Shown in pieces: positions 49,401-62,320 of a stretch of 64,000 nt of DNA (its first letter is position 1; each line of letters begins with the position of its first letter). Source of the stretch: Dasyornis broadbenti. Taxonomy: Eukaryota; Chordata; Aves; Passeriformes; Dasyornithidae. The stretch spans positions 2,107,103 to 2,171,102 of the forward strand of contig VZRN01004248.1 of NCBI GenBank assembly GCA_013397935.1. Reading direction: 5' to 3'. The notes below the pieces were generated by a model. The model was not told the origin of the DNA. It saw only the letters and a list, made by a program, of their open reading frames with translations, and ran no database searches. The position numbers were made by a program, and so were the translations under genes.

Positions 49401-52400
49401 CGGCTTAAAACTCTCTCTAAACACCCAGGCTGGCCTGTGGACACAGAATGTCGGTGGATGTGGTGATTTTAGCTAAAAGCTTTAACGTTCCCTGCCATTG
49501 ATCTGACAGTTTATTAAACCACAGCGTCAGAAACTGGGGACAAACTTTTTAAGCCCAATGAGGAAAGCCAACAGTTCTCAGCCTAACTGGAAGCTGACCT
49601 TTCCCAGTTGTTTGTGGGAGACGTGATGAGGTGAGAAACTCTAGAAGTGCCTCCGGTCTGTCAGGTAAGCCCTGCATTATTTACTCTGCCCAAGCAGTGT
49701 CGTTTGTCTCGAACTCCTAAGCAATTTGTGCACCCTTAGTGGAGTTTAATAATAAATCCACGGTTTCCCCTCTGTTTGCCAGGATGAAATAACGACTGCT
49801 GAAATAAAGGAGGGATGTACACGGCAGGCACACAGGAAAAAGAAGAGAGAAAACTTTTGGTGCATCAAAATCTCACTCCAGAGGAAATACTTTCACTTCC
49901 CAGGAGGCTCCAAACGCAGCGGTCAGTGCCTCGCCATGCCAGAAACACCCCCAAACATAAAGCAGCTACTTCAGGGTGCCCACCTAGGACACAAACTCGT
50001 AAAATATATCAGTTATATCAGTGGATTACACCAAGAACATCCTGTGCAAGACTTCCTACAGGCTTCTAGGAATTGTTTTAGAACGAGCTGGATGACAAAA
50101 TGGGCCAAAGGAAGAAGTGAATGACGGCTCTGAACAAGAATGTTTCTAGAAGACCAAAGCTAAAACTGTCTTTCACAGCCCTAGAACACTAAAAATTAAT
50201 AAAATGAAAAGAAAAAAAGCTGGTGATGTCTGTTTGTACGCAAATTTTTTTATGAGACAAGAAGAGATAGAGCAAGAAGAAGAGATAAGAAAGAGCACTG
50301 AATACACTCCTCAGGATAAGAAGTGGAGACATATTTTGTTGCTTTACAAGAGGGCGATACCAGCCTGCTGAAGGCAAGTCTTCAATAAAACCTTTCTGCT
50401 GGATTTAAATGAAAAGAAAAATTTTCCTCAGAAACAAGAAATAGACCTCAAGATGCAAACCTGACATCTGTTTTATTAAAATGCAGACATCCCTGGGAGA
50501 TTAAGTAATTCTGCATGGTCTCACACATCTAAGGATTCCTAGAGCAGGATTTGAATGGAAGATTTAAGTCAACTTGAGAGCGCATACGAAACCCACACAT
50601 AGAAGCAGCTTCCATTTTTATCACTTTTTTCCTCTTTGGAATATATGGAAACATCCACCGTAGAAATTTTGTTTCCAGTATTAATATTACCATTCGAGAT
50701 GCAAATTTCATCAAAATAATGTACAGGCTTAGCACGACAAGAGGGGCTTTATCAAAGGAGCTTTCAACCCGCTGGTCTGAAAAACAATCTTCCCGTGAAG
50801 ACAAAAGCACAGCAGTCACCATATAACTGAAGGTCTAACTCCAGTCTAAGAATGAGTTAAAATGTATTTACAGCAGTCTAAATTAAAAATGTGTTTACAT
50901 TTTAACCAGAAAAAGTAACAGTGGGTTTGTCTAATGACCCTTTCAAGCTTTAAACTCTACAACATTATCATTTTCTTTTCTTTTTTCCCCCCCCTCCTAT
51001 CACATGCTTAAGTTTGATTAAGATTAATTTGATTTACTGCTCCTCTAGGAATTGGACAAACATAATTAATACATTAGGCTGAAAATTCAAACTTCTATTA
51101 ATGGGCTTAGGCAACTCCACAGGGACCCTCCAGTCTTTTAAAAAGTTAATCCTCATGTAAGTGTTGTGGCTTCAAACACTGAGCTTTTCAGTGAGAACAT
51201 GCAAAACTCTTTCCCCACCCGAAGGAAAAACAAAGATGTGGTAATTCCCCACAAAGAATTAACAGAATAATAGCTGGACATATGGTGAAAAGGTTCTTTG
51301 TCTGGAAAGGCATAAATGCATCTCCCTGCATAAGAGATGATTGTGTTAACTGGAGCACTGCTTATTCTGTGACACTAAATATTGCCTCAGGACCCCAGCG
51401 AGCCACGACACGGCAGGGCTCGGTGCCAGCTGATGAAGCGCCTTCACAAGAACCACACTCGGGCCAGGATCTCGAGGTTCTGAACCTTTCCTGGCAGGAA
51501 ATGAATGCAGGCGCGGGATGAGTTCAGGTATGGAGCAGGACGAAGGTGAAGTGCCCAGTTGGTGCCTGTCAGCCTCTGCTCCAGACTGAGGCAGGCGATC
51601 CCTGGGACAGAACGCGTTCCACTCGCAATGGAAAGGCACCTGAAGCTGCAATTTTATCATCCACAGCATCCATGAATTAACTCAGTCAATATTTGCTCAG
51701 CAGTGATGCCGATCCAGTGAGATTAACACACTCCTTAGTCTCTAGAACAAACAGCACTGGAACAAATTCTCTCGGGAAAATCAGGCAGGAAGATGCTGTA
51801 TTTATAGAAAGGATAGTTAAAGTCAGTTCCACTCATTATTTATACTGATACCAGCAATCATGGGGTGGCTGCTGAAGGGACAAAGAAAAAAAAAAAGTTT
51901 TCCCCACAGCGCTGTCAACATGAAACTGGGAATTTAAACAGCTCCTCCTGGAGATAGCTGCGATTCCATGGCAAAGCTTTGTCCCCAGAATGCTCCAGAT
52001 TTTCACAAAATCTTCACAAATGAAGACTGCATGAAGTGGGCAAAACCAAACACAGCGGGCACGGATGGAGCAGAAAAAGAAATACCCATTACCAAACTGC
52101 AACGAGAATATTGTGTTTAACATTCCTGAGAGAAGTGAACATGTTTTGCATACAAGGCTTACTTGGAGACATAACAACTCACAGAATTAAAAACATGATG
52201 TATTTTTCAGCCTAATTCTTTTCTAGGTACTTGAAGTGCATTTTTCTTCGCACTGCAACCACTCAATCTGGTACAACAAAGAGCCTGTCAGTCCCGTAAA
52301 TCATATCTTTAAGTTCCTGTGAGATACAATTATGTGTTATTCAGGTTACATGTGCATTCTTCTTGACAGTATGAAAGCTGGCAGTCCTCTAGCCAGGCAA

Positions 52401-53629
52401 GAAAACAATTATTTCCCCATATATCAATGCTTAGACAGTTCCTAAAACCCTAACTTTAACTTGGCATATTGTTTTTTTCCAGAAATCTGCAAATCCTTTG
52501 TGATTTGACAGCTTCCAGTGCTATTTTCACAGTGAATTGCCTTCCAAAACCAGTGCTGAAAATCACATTCCTCTGTCACAACCTAACAGAGAACTTTTTG
52601 CCCCAGCTGAGCCCCACATTTCACTGCATTGTGTTCCTGCTTAAGCAAGGCAGCAGGACAAGGAGGAGTTGGGCAAATTCCCACGGAATTTGCACGAGGG
52701 AAGGCAAACACCCGTGGCCTTGCACGGTTCTCCTCAGTCAGTGTCCTGGGGGTGCAAACTGTACCTGTTCTACCACACTGGAGCGTTATTTATTTGCATT
52801 CCAGCCAGGACTGAGATGCAAAGCATCAACAGCAGATTTCTAATTATAACCATGTAAAACACCACCCCACTCCCGAGTATCCAACATCATAAAAGACAAG
52901 GAAAAAAAAAAAAAAGAACTGAGGTCATGCACAATAACTCTGTCCTCCTTCTCCAGGAAAGACAGAAAGGTGACTCCAAGCTTTGGTTTTTTAAATATTT
53001 TACACTTGCCTCCTGTTCAAGGAGATTTAGAGAGGGAACAAATTGCCTATGGCTCACAAGCTGCTAAAAGAGCTGGTGTGCAGAAATGTCTCAGCACGAG
53101 GCCTCAGGTCACCACCCTCAATTTCTTTGTTATCTCCAGCCTCCAGCAAGTTCGACTTGTTTACCAAAGCTGGCTCCAAAACCCGCCCCCAACCAAACCC
53201 ACAACAAAACAAACCACAAACAACCCCCAAAATCTACAGAGGAATGTTCTCCAAGGGCAGAGAAGAATTGGCAGGATGAGTTGAGAACTGGATTTCCTCC
53301 TGTGCTTCTTGGGGAGCATCACCACCTCACAACCTCCTGGCAAGCGGAAGATACGGAGTTTTCTACCCCCTGCATCAGGAAAATGGCCTTTTACTCATCA
53401 CAAAGTCAAGGAAACCCCACCACTTGCAGGACCCAAGAAAGATCCATCTGTTCCTGATTTCAGTAACTATTGATACATTGCTATTCTAAGTACTTCAAAA
53501 AAACCCCAAAAAAGTAAGTCAAAATATTTCACTTAGGATCATAAACCCGATTTTTCTTTTCCCCCAGGAGGTCAAGAGAAAACCCTGTGCACAACAGACT
53601 TTCAGAAGCAAGGACACAATGAGATGTGA
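43405..53629. other. non-coding stretch, A/C-rich tracts, nothing coding recognised
   Basis: No exon recognised. Contains the largest A/C-rich low-complexity tract (45374-45495), smaller ones at 45730-45762, 48371-48392 and 53497-53513, and several A-runs. Confidence 0.5.
45374..45495. repeat. A/C-rich low-complexity tract
   Basis: About 120 bp composed almost only of A and C, in blocks such as AAAAAAACCC and CAAACAAACAAACC. The open frame across it (Lys/Pro/Asn/Thr-rich) is an artefact of composition. Confidence 0.9.
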
Positions 53630-53684
53630 GGGGGGGGGAGGGGGGGAAGTCATCAAGGAGANGGGGGGGAAGTCATAAAGGAGA
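53630..53684 (+). repeat. G-run tandem duplication with an internal N
   Basis: Nine G, an A, then a 22-bp unit (seven G plus AAGTCATCAAGGAGA), one N at 53662, and the same 22-bp unit with a single C-to-A difference. The N and the G-runs suggest an unresolved copy number or G-run length. Confidence 0.85.
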
Positions 53685-56600
53685 ACAGGTCCCCCTGAGT
53701 TTCACGCTGGACATTCAGCACCTTCGTCACATGAAAGCACAGCCTTCAGAAATGTTCCTGAGCACGAGAGCTGTAAAGCTGTAACGCCTCCTGCAAAACC
53801 TCCAAGGCTGATGGGGTAAGAGCCTTCTCTAAAACTGGGTCGTTAGTTCATACAGGAAACGGGACTTTGCTTGGGAGAGCTCTCATTCCCTGATGAGCAT
53901 TAGCACTTCAGGAGGAGAACATCTCCGTTTCAGTCAGAGCCAGCCTCACCACGGTGCTGCAGGAATCAGTTTTGTTCATTGAGGCAGCACTCTCTTGCAC
54001 CAACAGCGAGCTGCACACTTGCTACAACGGCAATGGCTTTGCTTTATAAGCTTTTCTGCACATTTTCAATTTGATTATTTGTGCTATGCCTTTTAGAAGC
54101 TCCTCACACTTTTGTTCAACTGCTTCCTCATTTCCTTTTATTCAGTGCTCAAACCTGATGTGAATTTCTGTTAATAATTCAGAAGCATCCTCATTTTACT
54201 GATGGATGAAATTGGATACTATTCCTTTAAATATGACTGCAATACCGAAGTGTAACAGAAAAGCTGGTAAAGTCTGCCTTCCTTTGGGATAAATGGAAAA
54301 AAATTATACTCTGTTACCATCACAGAAAACTGATGTTCCTGTAAATTATGACTCACTGAATATTTTGTTGTGTTTTTAATTTCATTTTCAAGGAATCTTA
54401 ACAGCCTTTTTTTCCTTCAGGAAGTTTAAGGGTTGCAAAACTTCCTCTTCCTCAGAATATTATTATCTGTCAAGAGAGAGCCTCCAGGCTGTTGCATGGG
54501 AGGCTGAGAGAACTGTAAGCTTACTTGAAAAAAGCTGGTCTTTAAGCAGAGAGCAACAACTCTTGGTTTGTTTCAGGGAAATAAAAGGGTTATTCAGGGG
54601 CAGCATGGAAGTCACGAATCCATTGGTAAAATCTAGTCTGTCCTAACCATTCCCATCACCTTGAAAGTCACCTTTGCACTCTCTGTCAGCTCCAGACTGC
54701 TGAATTTCTCCTGCAAACCGAATTCTATTTAAGCAAAAAGGAAAAAGGCTTAATCAAGATTAATTTATAACTACACTGTTTAAGTTCTATTTATTAATTT
54801 CAGAGTGTATGTTCTCTACAGGTTGCAGAAATGTTAACGAAACTGCCTGAAAGACCAGAATCAAGACACATCTACAACTTGCTGAAAGAAGAGGAGAGTT
54901 TAAAAAAAAAAAGAAAAGAACTGAAAATCACACTTTGTCAGGTCAGTTTTGCAGTTTCTGAAATGCCAGTTGTACATTTTAGCACACCATTAGTCTGCAA
55001 TGGTGAAGGCACTGTCAATCAAAGGCTCCTATCACCAGCAAGCGTTTAGGCCGGGGAGGGGGAGAAGAGGAAAATAATCTCTGTGCTGGGAATACACTTG
55101 GATTTAACGAAGTGAAAAAGCCGTGAAGGAATTGCAGCACCCAGGATCCCCCCCAGAGCCCTGTCAGAGCAGCAGCATCGCTGCTCTGCTGAGGGCAGCT
55201 CCAGCTCCATCACCAAGGACTCCTCCTGACTTCCTGCTCTTTTGGCTCACGGGCCTTTCCGATGAGGACAGTGACGATGTGTCAGCAGTGCTCGCTGTCC
55301 TGAAGGCTTCACGTCCTTCAGAGAGAGAGGGAGGTCCACAGCCTGCCTTCCTTCCCCAGGTCTGTGTTTCTGGGAATCACTTTGCACACCTTCAGTGCAC
55401 GCGGGGACTCTCCAGAGCCATCACAGAAGCTTGGCCTCGAGTCAAGCTTTGCACCTGCTCTCTTAAAAGTCTATTCCTCAAGTGCTCATTCCCCCTCCCC
55501 AAAAGGAGGATTCACAAGTTAGGTTCTTCTTGAGAGAAAAATTTCGTGTCGTCTGTGGTGTAATCTTCAGCTAAAGCATTGGATCCTCCCATTAAACTTT
55601 GATCTTAAAGCACAGGATCTTCTTGAATTGTCCAAAAAACGCCACAACCCGCTTTTAGCAAGCTGTGGGCAAAGCTCCCAAGGCCTCTTGGAGCTGCAAC
55701 GCAGCTCTCAGCCCTCACTGCCCAAGCTCTCCTCACTACAGCCACTACAGCCACCTCTGCCTTCACTCATGGGAGCAACACTGAAATTTGAATGCTGGTG
55801 CCTCAAGTTTCATCCCCGGCAGATGAACCAGCGTATCCATTTCCAGCACTAATAAGTTTCAATGAGTAGTGACAGCTTCCAGTCATGCAGAAACATAGGC
55901 AGACTCAGATGTCATTCTCAAAATGGTAACTGATTCGAGAGGGAGCACCACAGTCAAATTGCCAAAAGAGACCTCTGCTTTTAAACAACTCATTAAAATC
56001 CAGGGCAAATCAAAGGTCCTGATGGCACAAGGATTATTAGAAAAAAGGCCCCACCAGATTTAATATGTTGGCTAACATGTTAGAACCCTCAGGAAGATAA
56101 AGCAATTTGAGTTTCAAACAAAAGTACTTATCTTTGGGAGAAAAGACAACTTATTATTAATTCAAGATAAAATCACACTACTGGAGGTGAGCCAGTTTAT
56201 TGTTTTTACAAGGCTTAGCAGACTGAACTAAGAGAAAAGAAGAATCGCAGGGCTTTGCAAAAGAGCACTACAAGCTCTGGTTTCCCAAGTGGCAGCACTG
56301 ATAGTCCCCGCTCCAGAGCTCTGTTTGGTACCTCTGTCACAGGCTCACCAGGTATCATCACTGGGGATTGAATTATCAAGGGTTCTTGGGGTAGCAGGGT
56401 TGGCTTTCACTGTCTGGCAGCTGGCAATGAGGTTTGCAGCCAGCACAAAAGACCTGGAGACTAAAAATCGATGGAAACAAAGCCTCCATCCATACGCCAT
56501 GCAGGGGATGAAGAACACAGGGGTCACAAGGAGGAAAGTGAGAGATGTGAATTGAATTTCCCATTTGGCTGTTAGCCTTTCCGAGGGGTAAGCCTGGCTG

Positions 56601-58046
56601 AAGAACTGAGTGACAACAAACTGAGGTGCCTCCTGGCCGCTGTCCTGGCTCTCTACAGGCAGATCCTGAAGTTTTTAGTGGAGATGAAGTTGAGCCCCCA
56701 TCCATCACCATTCTGCTCATTTCCCAGCCAACTGCCCCCACTGCTTCATCTCCCCCTCACTTACCCCTGCTCACACACCCACCTCTACAACGCCAGCGCT
56801 CCATTACCTGACAGCTCCTTCCCCAGCCCTGTGAGTGACAGAAAATTGTGACAGATTTCAACAGAGAGGAGCTAGGACGAGTTTACTGTAAGGTTGCTTA
56901 GCTTTGTTGGAGGCAATACCGAGTAGTAAAATTGAGGCTGAGCTGTCAGATTTAATTCATTAGGAATCCCAAACAGCCAGCCTTGCACACGAGAGATCTC
57001 AGCTGGATGTAAAACTAACAGCCCCCACAGAGAGATGCAAGGCCTCAGGTTTACTTCACTGGGGTGCAGGAAGCATCCCAAAGATGTTACCCATCATTAA
57101 GCACTCACATCAGCTCTGAATTTCTACCTCTCATCTGAAACCTAGGGCTGAGCAGAGTAAAATCAGAACCAGCCTACATCAAACAGGGCACTGCAGCACT
57201 TTCTGCCTCTCTCCACTGTACAGTCTAAAACAAGGAGCATTTTAAAATTTCTTTGCAGCACATCCCCCAGTAACACACCAATGAGGCAGTGTAATTCCTG
57301 AGGAACATTAAGGAACATAAAGAGAGACAAAAGAGACCATTAGGTTGGTTGAGATCCTCTCTCTCGCCTTCTCTTAAAAATAGTCTTCTCATCTCAAATA
57401 AACAGAGGGTTTTTCTTGGTTTATTTGCTTTCATGTCTGGAGTTAAGACATTGCCCAGCAGAGTTTTCATGAGAACATAATGCTTGCTTAAAATAGCACA
57501 CACTTCAAATAAAAGATGTGTGTCACAGTGAGATGAGGACAGAAAAAAATAACAAGAATGGTGACAAATTCTTTTAAATTGTTTCCAAATTCTATTAACA
57601 AAACAAGCACACAAATTATCTTGGGGTTTGCTTTGTTTTTTTGGTTTTTTTTTTGAGATTTTTGAGCCTCAACCTCAAAATCATTTAAGTTGAACAGGCA
57701 GACAGACAATTTGTTCTATTAATATCAGCAGAACAAACAAGTATTTAGAGATCGAGGTTCTGATCCTGCAGAAACCCTCTCACTCACAGCAGAGCAACTC
57801 ATGAACACCACTACCAAGCTTTATCCCTGGGCTGAAAAATACCTTCAAACTCGTAAAGTAAGTTTTAGGCAATTGTTGGTTTGTTTTCCTGCCTTTTTTT
57901 TCTGTCAGAGCAACAGCTTAGTGCATTTTTAGGAGCTCTGAGGGGAATGGGTGTCCAGAGTGAGAGTGCACACTTAGATCAAGAATTCTGATCACTTACG
58001 GTTTCTAATCAGTGAGTGCAGTACCACCATCCCAATGCCTATTAAA
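53685..58046. other. non-coding stretch with one exon-like segment
   Basis: No recognised gene. The exon-like 120-bp segment at 54822-54941 is listed separately. GC-rich patches near 55120-55500 and 56580-56830 give long chance open frames without recognisable products. Confidence 0.5.
54822..54941 (+). other. candidate coding exon of unknown identity
   Basis: A 120-bp segment is bounded by an acceptor-like ttctctacag and a donor-like CAG/gtcagt. It is open in exactly one phase-0 frame for 40 codons, while an in-frame stop lies shortly upstream of the acceptor. The translation (VAEMLTKLPERPESRHIYNL, then a Glu- and Lys-rich helix-like part) is hydrophilic and not low-complexity in its first half. 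I do not recognise the protein. It is on the strand opposite EPS8. It may well be chance. Confidence 0.2.
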
Positions 58047-58079
58047 NNNNNNNNNNNNNNNNNNNNNNNNNNNNNNNNN
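58047..58079. other. assembly gap, 33 Ns
   Basis: A short run of N followed directly by a run of 15 A. Confidence 0.99.
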
Positions 58080-58929
58080 AAAAAAAAAAAAAAAGATTCT
58101 GTACAACAAAAATGACCCCAAGCTCCAGATATGCATCATTTTTAAGGTCAGTTGGTCCTTGAAGGCTCATGTCTATTACAGGGGAGGAACAGGGGAGTTA
58201 CTGGAAGTCTCTGTTATTTCATGTCATCATTGCAAGAACACTGCCTCAGAACATTTCCTCATTGCTGGAAGCAGGAGTCCCATGCAGGGGGAGCAGAAAG
58301 AGCAAGGCCATCTGTAAAATCACCGCTTTTTTCTTTACATCCTGAAGAAGTCATTGCACTAAAGCTCTGTGAGGAAGCTTTTAAAGACTGAGGAGGACTT
58401 ATATCACTTGTGACACATTCCCACAGAAATCCAATTTTTGGACTCAATTTACTAAATTGCCAGGAGTGACGTCTGTAAATCTTCTTTGATAGAAGCCATG
58501 AGGAACACGTGACAATACTGGACAAAAACGCTATTGCTGGCATTACTGGAAGTCCTAGCACAGCATGCACTGGACATCCCAGAGTCTGGACAACACCAGT
58601 TCCACGGTCGAGGAGGCAGGAAGGCCACAAATCTCTCAAAAGTCAAAGTGAACCCATACCAGAACCTCCCCAACGCTTCCAGGGATTCCCCACACAGCGC
58701 TTCTCATTTTTACCAACTCCTGTGCAAACAAGTGCCTTGGTCTGCCACGTGAACAAAAATGGTTCCACAGACAGGTACGGAGTGGTTCAGAAAGGGATGC
58801 GAGTTTACAGAGTTTGGATGGTGAAGCACGAAGGGTAGGAGGAGACACTCCAGGATCACCTGCTTTGTGGGAAAAGGTGTTTGTCTAGGGGAGGAAATCT
58901 GGATTGCATCTGCCATGTGCCAAAATACA

Positions 58930-58959
58930 TATATATATACAAAATTTTGTATATATATA
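58930..58959. repeat. perfect 30-bp palindrome
   Basis: Two arms of TATATATATACAAAA and its complement meet at the centre (58944/58945) with no spacer. A CA-dinucleotide run follows on the right side. Confidence 0.95.
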
Positions 58960-61900
58960 CACACACACAAACAACAGCATCTAGAGGGTTGCATTCACAT
59001 GATTCAAACACAGAACTAAAACTCACTGATGTACTTAGTGAAAAATGCCAGCGTTTGCCAGGGGCAGGTAGTTTAAATTACTGTGTCTAATCCCTCCCCT
59101 GAGAAGAAAGCCAAGAAAACTTGATTAATACTTTTCTACCAGAAACAGGAGGGCAGAAACTCTCCTCCTGCATACATTCTGGAGGTCAAACCAGATGATG
59201 TAATGATCTCTTGTGGCTTTAAACAGGTTTTATAGATTATCTGACTTAAAAATAGACTCAATGTTTAAATAATAACATTGTCCTGAAACTGAGTGCCTCT
59301 TACAATGAGCTGCCCTAAAATCCGGAGGAACGATGACCATGCAAAGATTTGTAATAAACCAAAGGGAAAATCCTAGGATAGATATTCCAAAACTGAATAC
59401 TCCAGTACGTTTTCAGGTGGAGGATGTGTCCAGAGTGCAGAGCCATCCCAGGCTGGGCACAGCAGCAAGTTGCTCCATCCTCAGCCACGAGGCACAGAGG
59501 CCACCTTGTCCCGTGCCACTGGAGCCCCTTTCTGGGACTGGGAGAGCACAATTAAAATCAGCTTCCATGCGCCTGCACTGTGCTGACATCTCTGCTGTAG
59601 GCACTCCCCTGATAATTTAATTCCCAGCCCGTTCCCATACAATAACTGCCAGAGGTCACACTGCCATGGTTCAGATGAGGACCCGAATTCATTAAATGAG
59701 CCAATGTCTGTGCTGCCTTTTTGCTCCTTTTTCAAGTCCAAGGCCAAAGCAGGAAGCACAGGAGAGAGGTGCTGTCATCTCCTCAGTGGAATTGTTCCTC
59801 GCCAGCTACAGCTTTAACTTGCCACAGGTACAAGCACAGCCACGCACAAACAGCAAACCTCACCAAACTTCCAGGAACTGCCTGGAAATCCACTGGGCAT
59901 CCCTTAATTCCAGGAGCCAGCGGGTGCACCAACAATGGGAATCAGATTACTTTGCTCTCATGTTTTGACAACGGCAATTTCATTTTATTTATGATGATAA
60001 TTCATAAAGCACCATCAAATGCGGTGCAGGATCTCTTACAAAAATAATTACAGTCTAGTAATGCAGGATCTCATTGAGGCACGCTATTAATTCCTTGGCA
60101 GCTAGGGAACACGCCAAAGACTTTGTGCAAATGAAGGATTAGCAAGGTCTCCACACACACATTTCCTTGCACCTAAAATGTGCGAGGAGCAAACCTTGTT
60201 AAATCAGCATTTCAGATGATGCTTTGAAATGATAGCCCCTGAGGCAGATTTTTTGGTACTTCAAAAGATAGTTATTGTGCTGCTGTATGTTACGGTCTAG
60301 GACAACAGAAAAATAAATTCCTATCTAATTGTTCTACCACTGGATACAGGGAGCATAAAATAGTTGCTCTTTCCCACAGCTGTCAGAGATCCCCAGACTT
60401 TTACTCCCAGTGAGGTGTCACCAGTCTCACACCATGAAGAGAGAACAGCTCTAACACAATGTCATGAATTGTCTTCCACTTGGCTACTGAAAACATTTTG
60501 GGCAGTAACCTTTCCTGAACCTACCAATTCAGCGTTTGGGTTGTCTCCACATGTGCCTCAGGGTTATGCTGCCTGCCTCTGTGTGTTCAAAGCGCTTCTA
60601 TTTCTATGCAGAACAGCTTCGTGGTTGTACACTTTATGGTTGTTTTTAAAGGAAGATTTGCCTTAAAAAAAAAAAAAAATAAGGGGAGGCTGGGGATTTT
60701 CTTCTCGCTGTTTAATAATGTTCAAAGTTGTCTGAAAATTTGCTTACACATGACCATAAAGGACTGAATAAAATTCCTGCTTTGCATCCTCTCTGTTTGC
60801 AAAGTCCTTGCAGTACAGCCACTATGAAACCATGACAGCCACGATCCAGATTTGGGTGATCTCTGTGGTAACTAACTCAGGAATGCTGGTGGGAACCATG
60901 CCTTACAACTGAAACCAGCATTTCACTAAATATTAAAATATGATTAGAGATTATTTGCTCTAGGTAGTTTGACAGCCCAGCTTAGCAAACCAGAACTCCC
61001 TAAAACCCACCAGAAATACCTGCCAATGTTCAAACCGAGATCTCATAACAAACAACCAAGAATGCTGAAAGAACTCGCAGAAGATGCTGCTTTCTTCCAA
61101 ACTTTTCCATCTTATCTCACATGTTTACAGTAAAAAGAACAGAGATGTTTTCTTCAAAGCACGGTTTTTATCAGTCCTCTCCAACATTCAAGCAGCACAA
61201 TATTCTTCTTTTAATGCAACCAAGTAACCCCCTCTGAACCTCAGGAGATGTTTGCAAAATAATTGTTCCCCCTCACTGCTCCTTTGTTAATTCTTTATCT
61301 TTTCCCCCACTCTTATTACTTCAGGCAGAAATAACTTAGAGATATTATCATCAATTCACCAAAACAGAATTCCCCTGAGTTTGTTTTCCTTTAAGTTAGA
61401 CTTTTACAATTAAACTGTACGTTAGAGCTAAATCTAATGATTTTCAACCTGGCTGAAACTGACTGGCTCACAAAGTCTACAGCTGAATTCTTTCCCCTCT
61501 CTCATTTTGCTAACTAGAAGAGAAATGAATCTACCTTCAAGCCTGTTGGAATCAATCTTCTTTTCTCCTTCTCACAACTTATAAGCCAGAGGCTTAAAAA
61601 GTGCTCATATCCGCTTTTAACAAGCTGGTTATGCGAGATAAGCACAAGAACATTAATAAAAATAGCTCAGCTTTAAGTCATGAATGTTTTACAAAAGTAG
61701 ACCTTAAAAAAAAAAAATCGTAAAAGCTAATTGTGATTTATACCATGTTACTTTTCCTATACTACCAATGATCAATCATCTCTAAAAGATCCCTTTTTTC
61801 TATGCCAGTGTCATGAATGCAAATGCTGCCAGCTCATTGCCAGCCAGGGACACACTGCACAGCACAGACAACTCCCAGTTGGTCCTGGGACCTCCAAACA

Positions 61901-62154
61901 TTTGCACACTGCAGAAGAGGGTCTGTTCTTTTCCAGTTATGGACTTCTACTTTTTTATTATTATTTTTTATTTTTAAGTCCTTCAGAAATATTTCATAGC
62001 TGTCCCACACGTTGTGTTTCACTGTGGTCTACACCATCACTGCGCCACCACCCTCAACGTCTCCAGAGTTCATAAAAACTGTATTTAGACAATACAGGCA
62101 ACACAACCACTGGCACTGAAGTATTTATTAGTTCAATTACAACAAAGCAGCTGG

Positions 62155-62320
62155 TGGTAATAATACTACTACTTAGCATTTATATGCTGCTTTATATCTT
62201 CAAAAGCCTGTATAAATATTTGTTAATTAAGCCTCACAAAACTCCTGAGAGACAGATACTTTTTTTTTGTTTATAAATAGGAAAACCGAGAGAGAGGCAA
62301 AACAGCTGTTTCCAAAATTG
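62155..62320 (+). mobile_element. probable ancient MIR/L3-like interspersed repeat
   Basis: The order 'acttagcatttatatgctgctttatatcttcaaaagc', 'taattaagcctcacaaaactcctgagagacagatact', 'aggaaaaccgagagagaggcaaaacagctg' resembles the conserved MIR/L3 layout: 'agcatttatatagcgcttt', 'taatcctcacaacaccctgtgaggtaggta', 'ggaaactgaggcacagagagg'. The copy is old and divergent. A DNA-level profile search is needed to choose the family. Confidence 0.5.

Noticed and set aside
59178..59225. CR1-tail-like 'ctggaggtcaaaccagatgatgtaatgatctcttgtggc'
   Set aside because: Only partial match and no terminal tail units; not strong enough to annotate.
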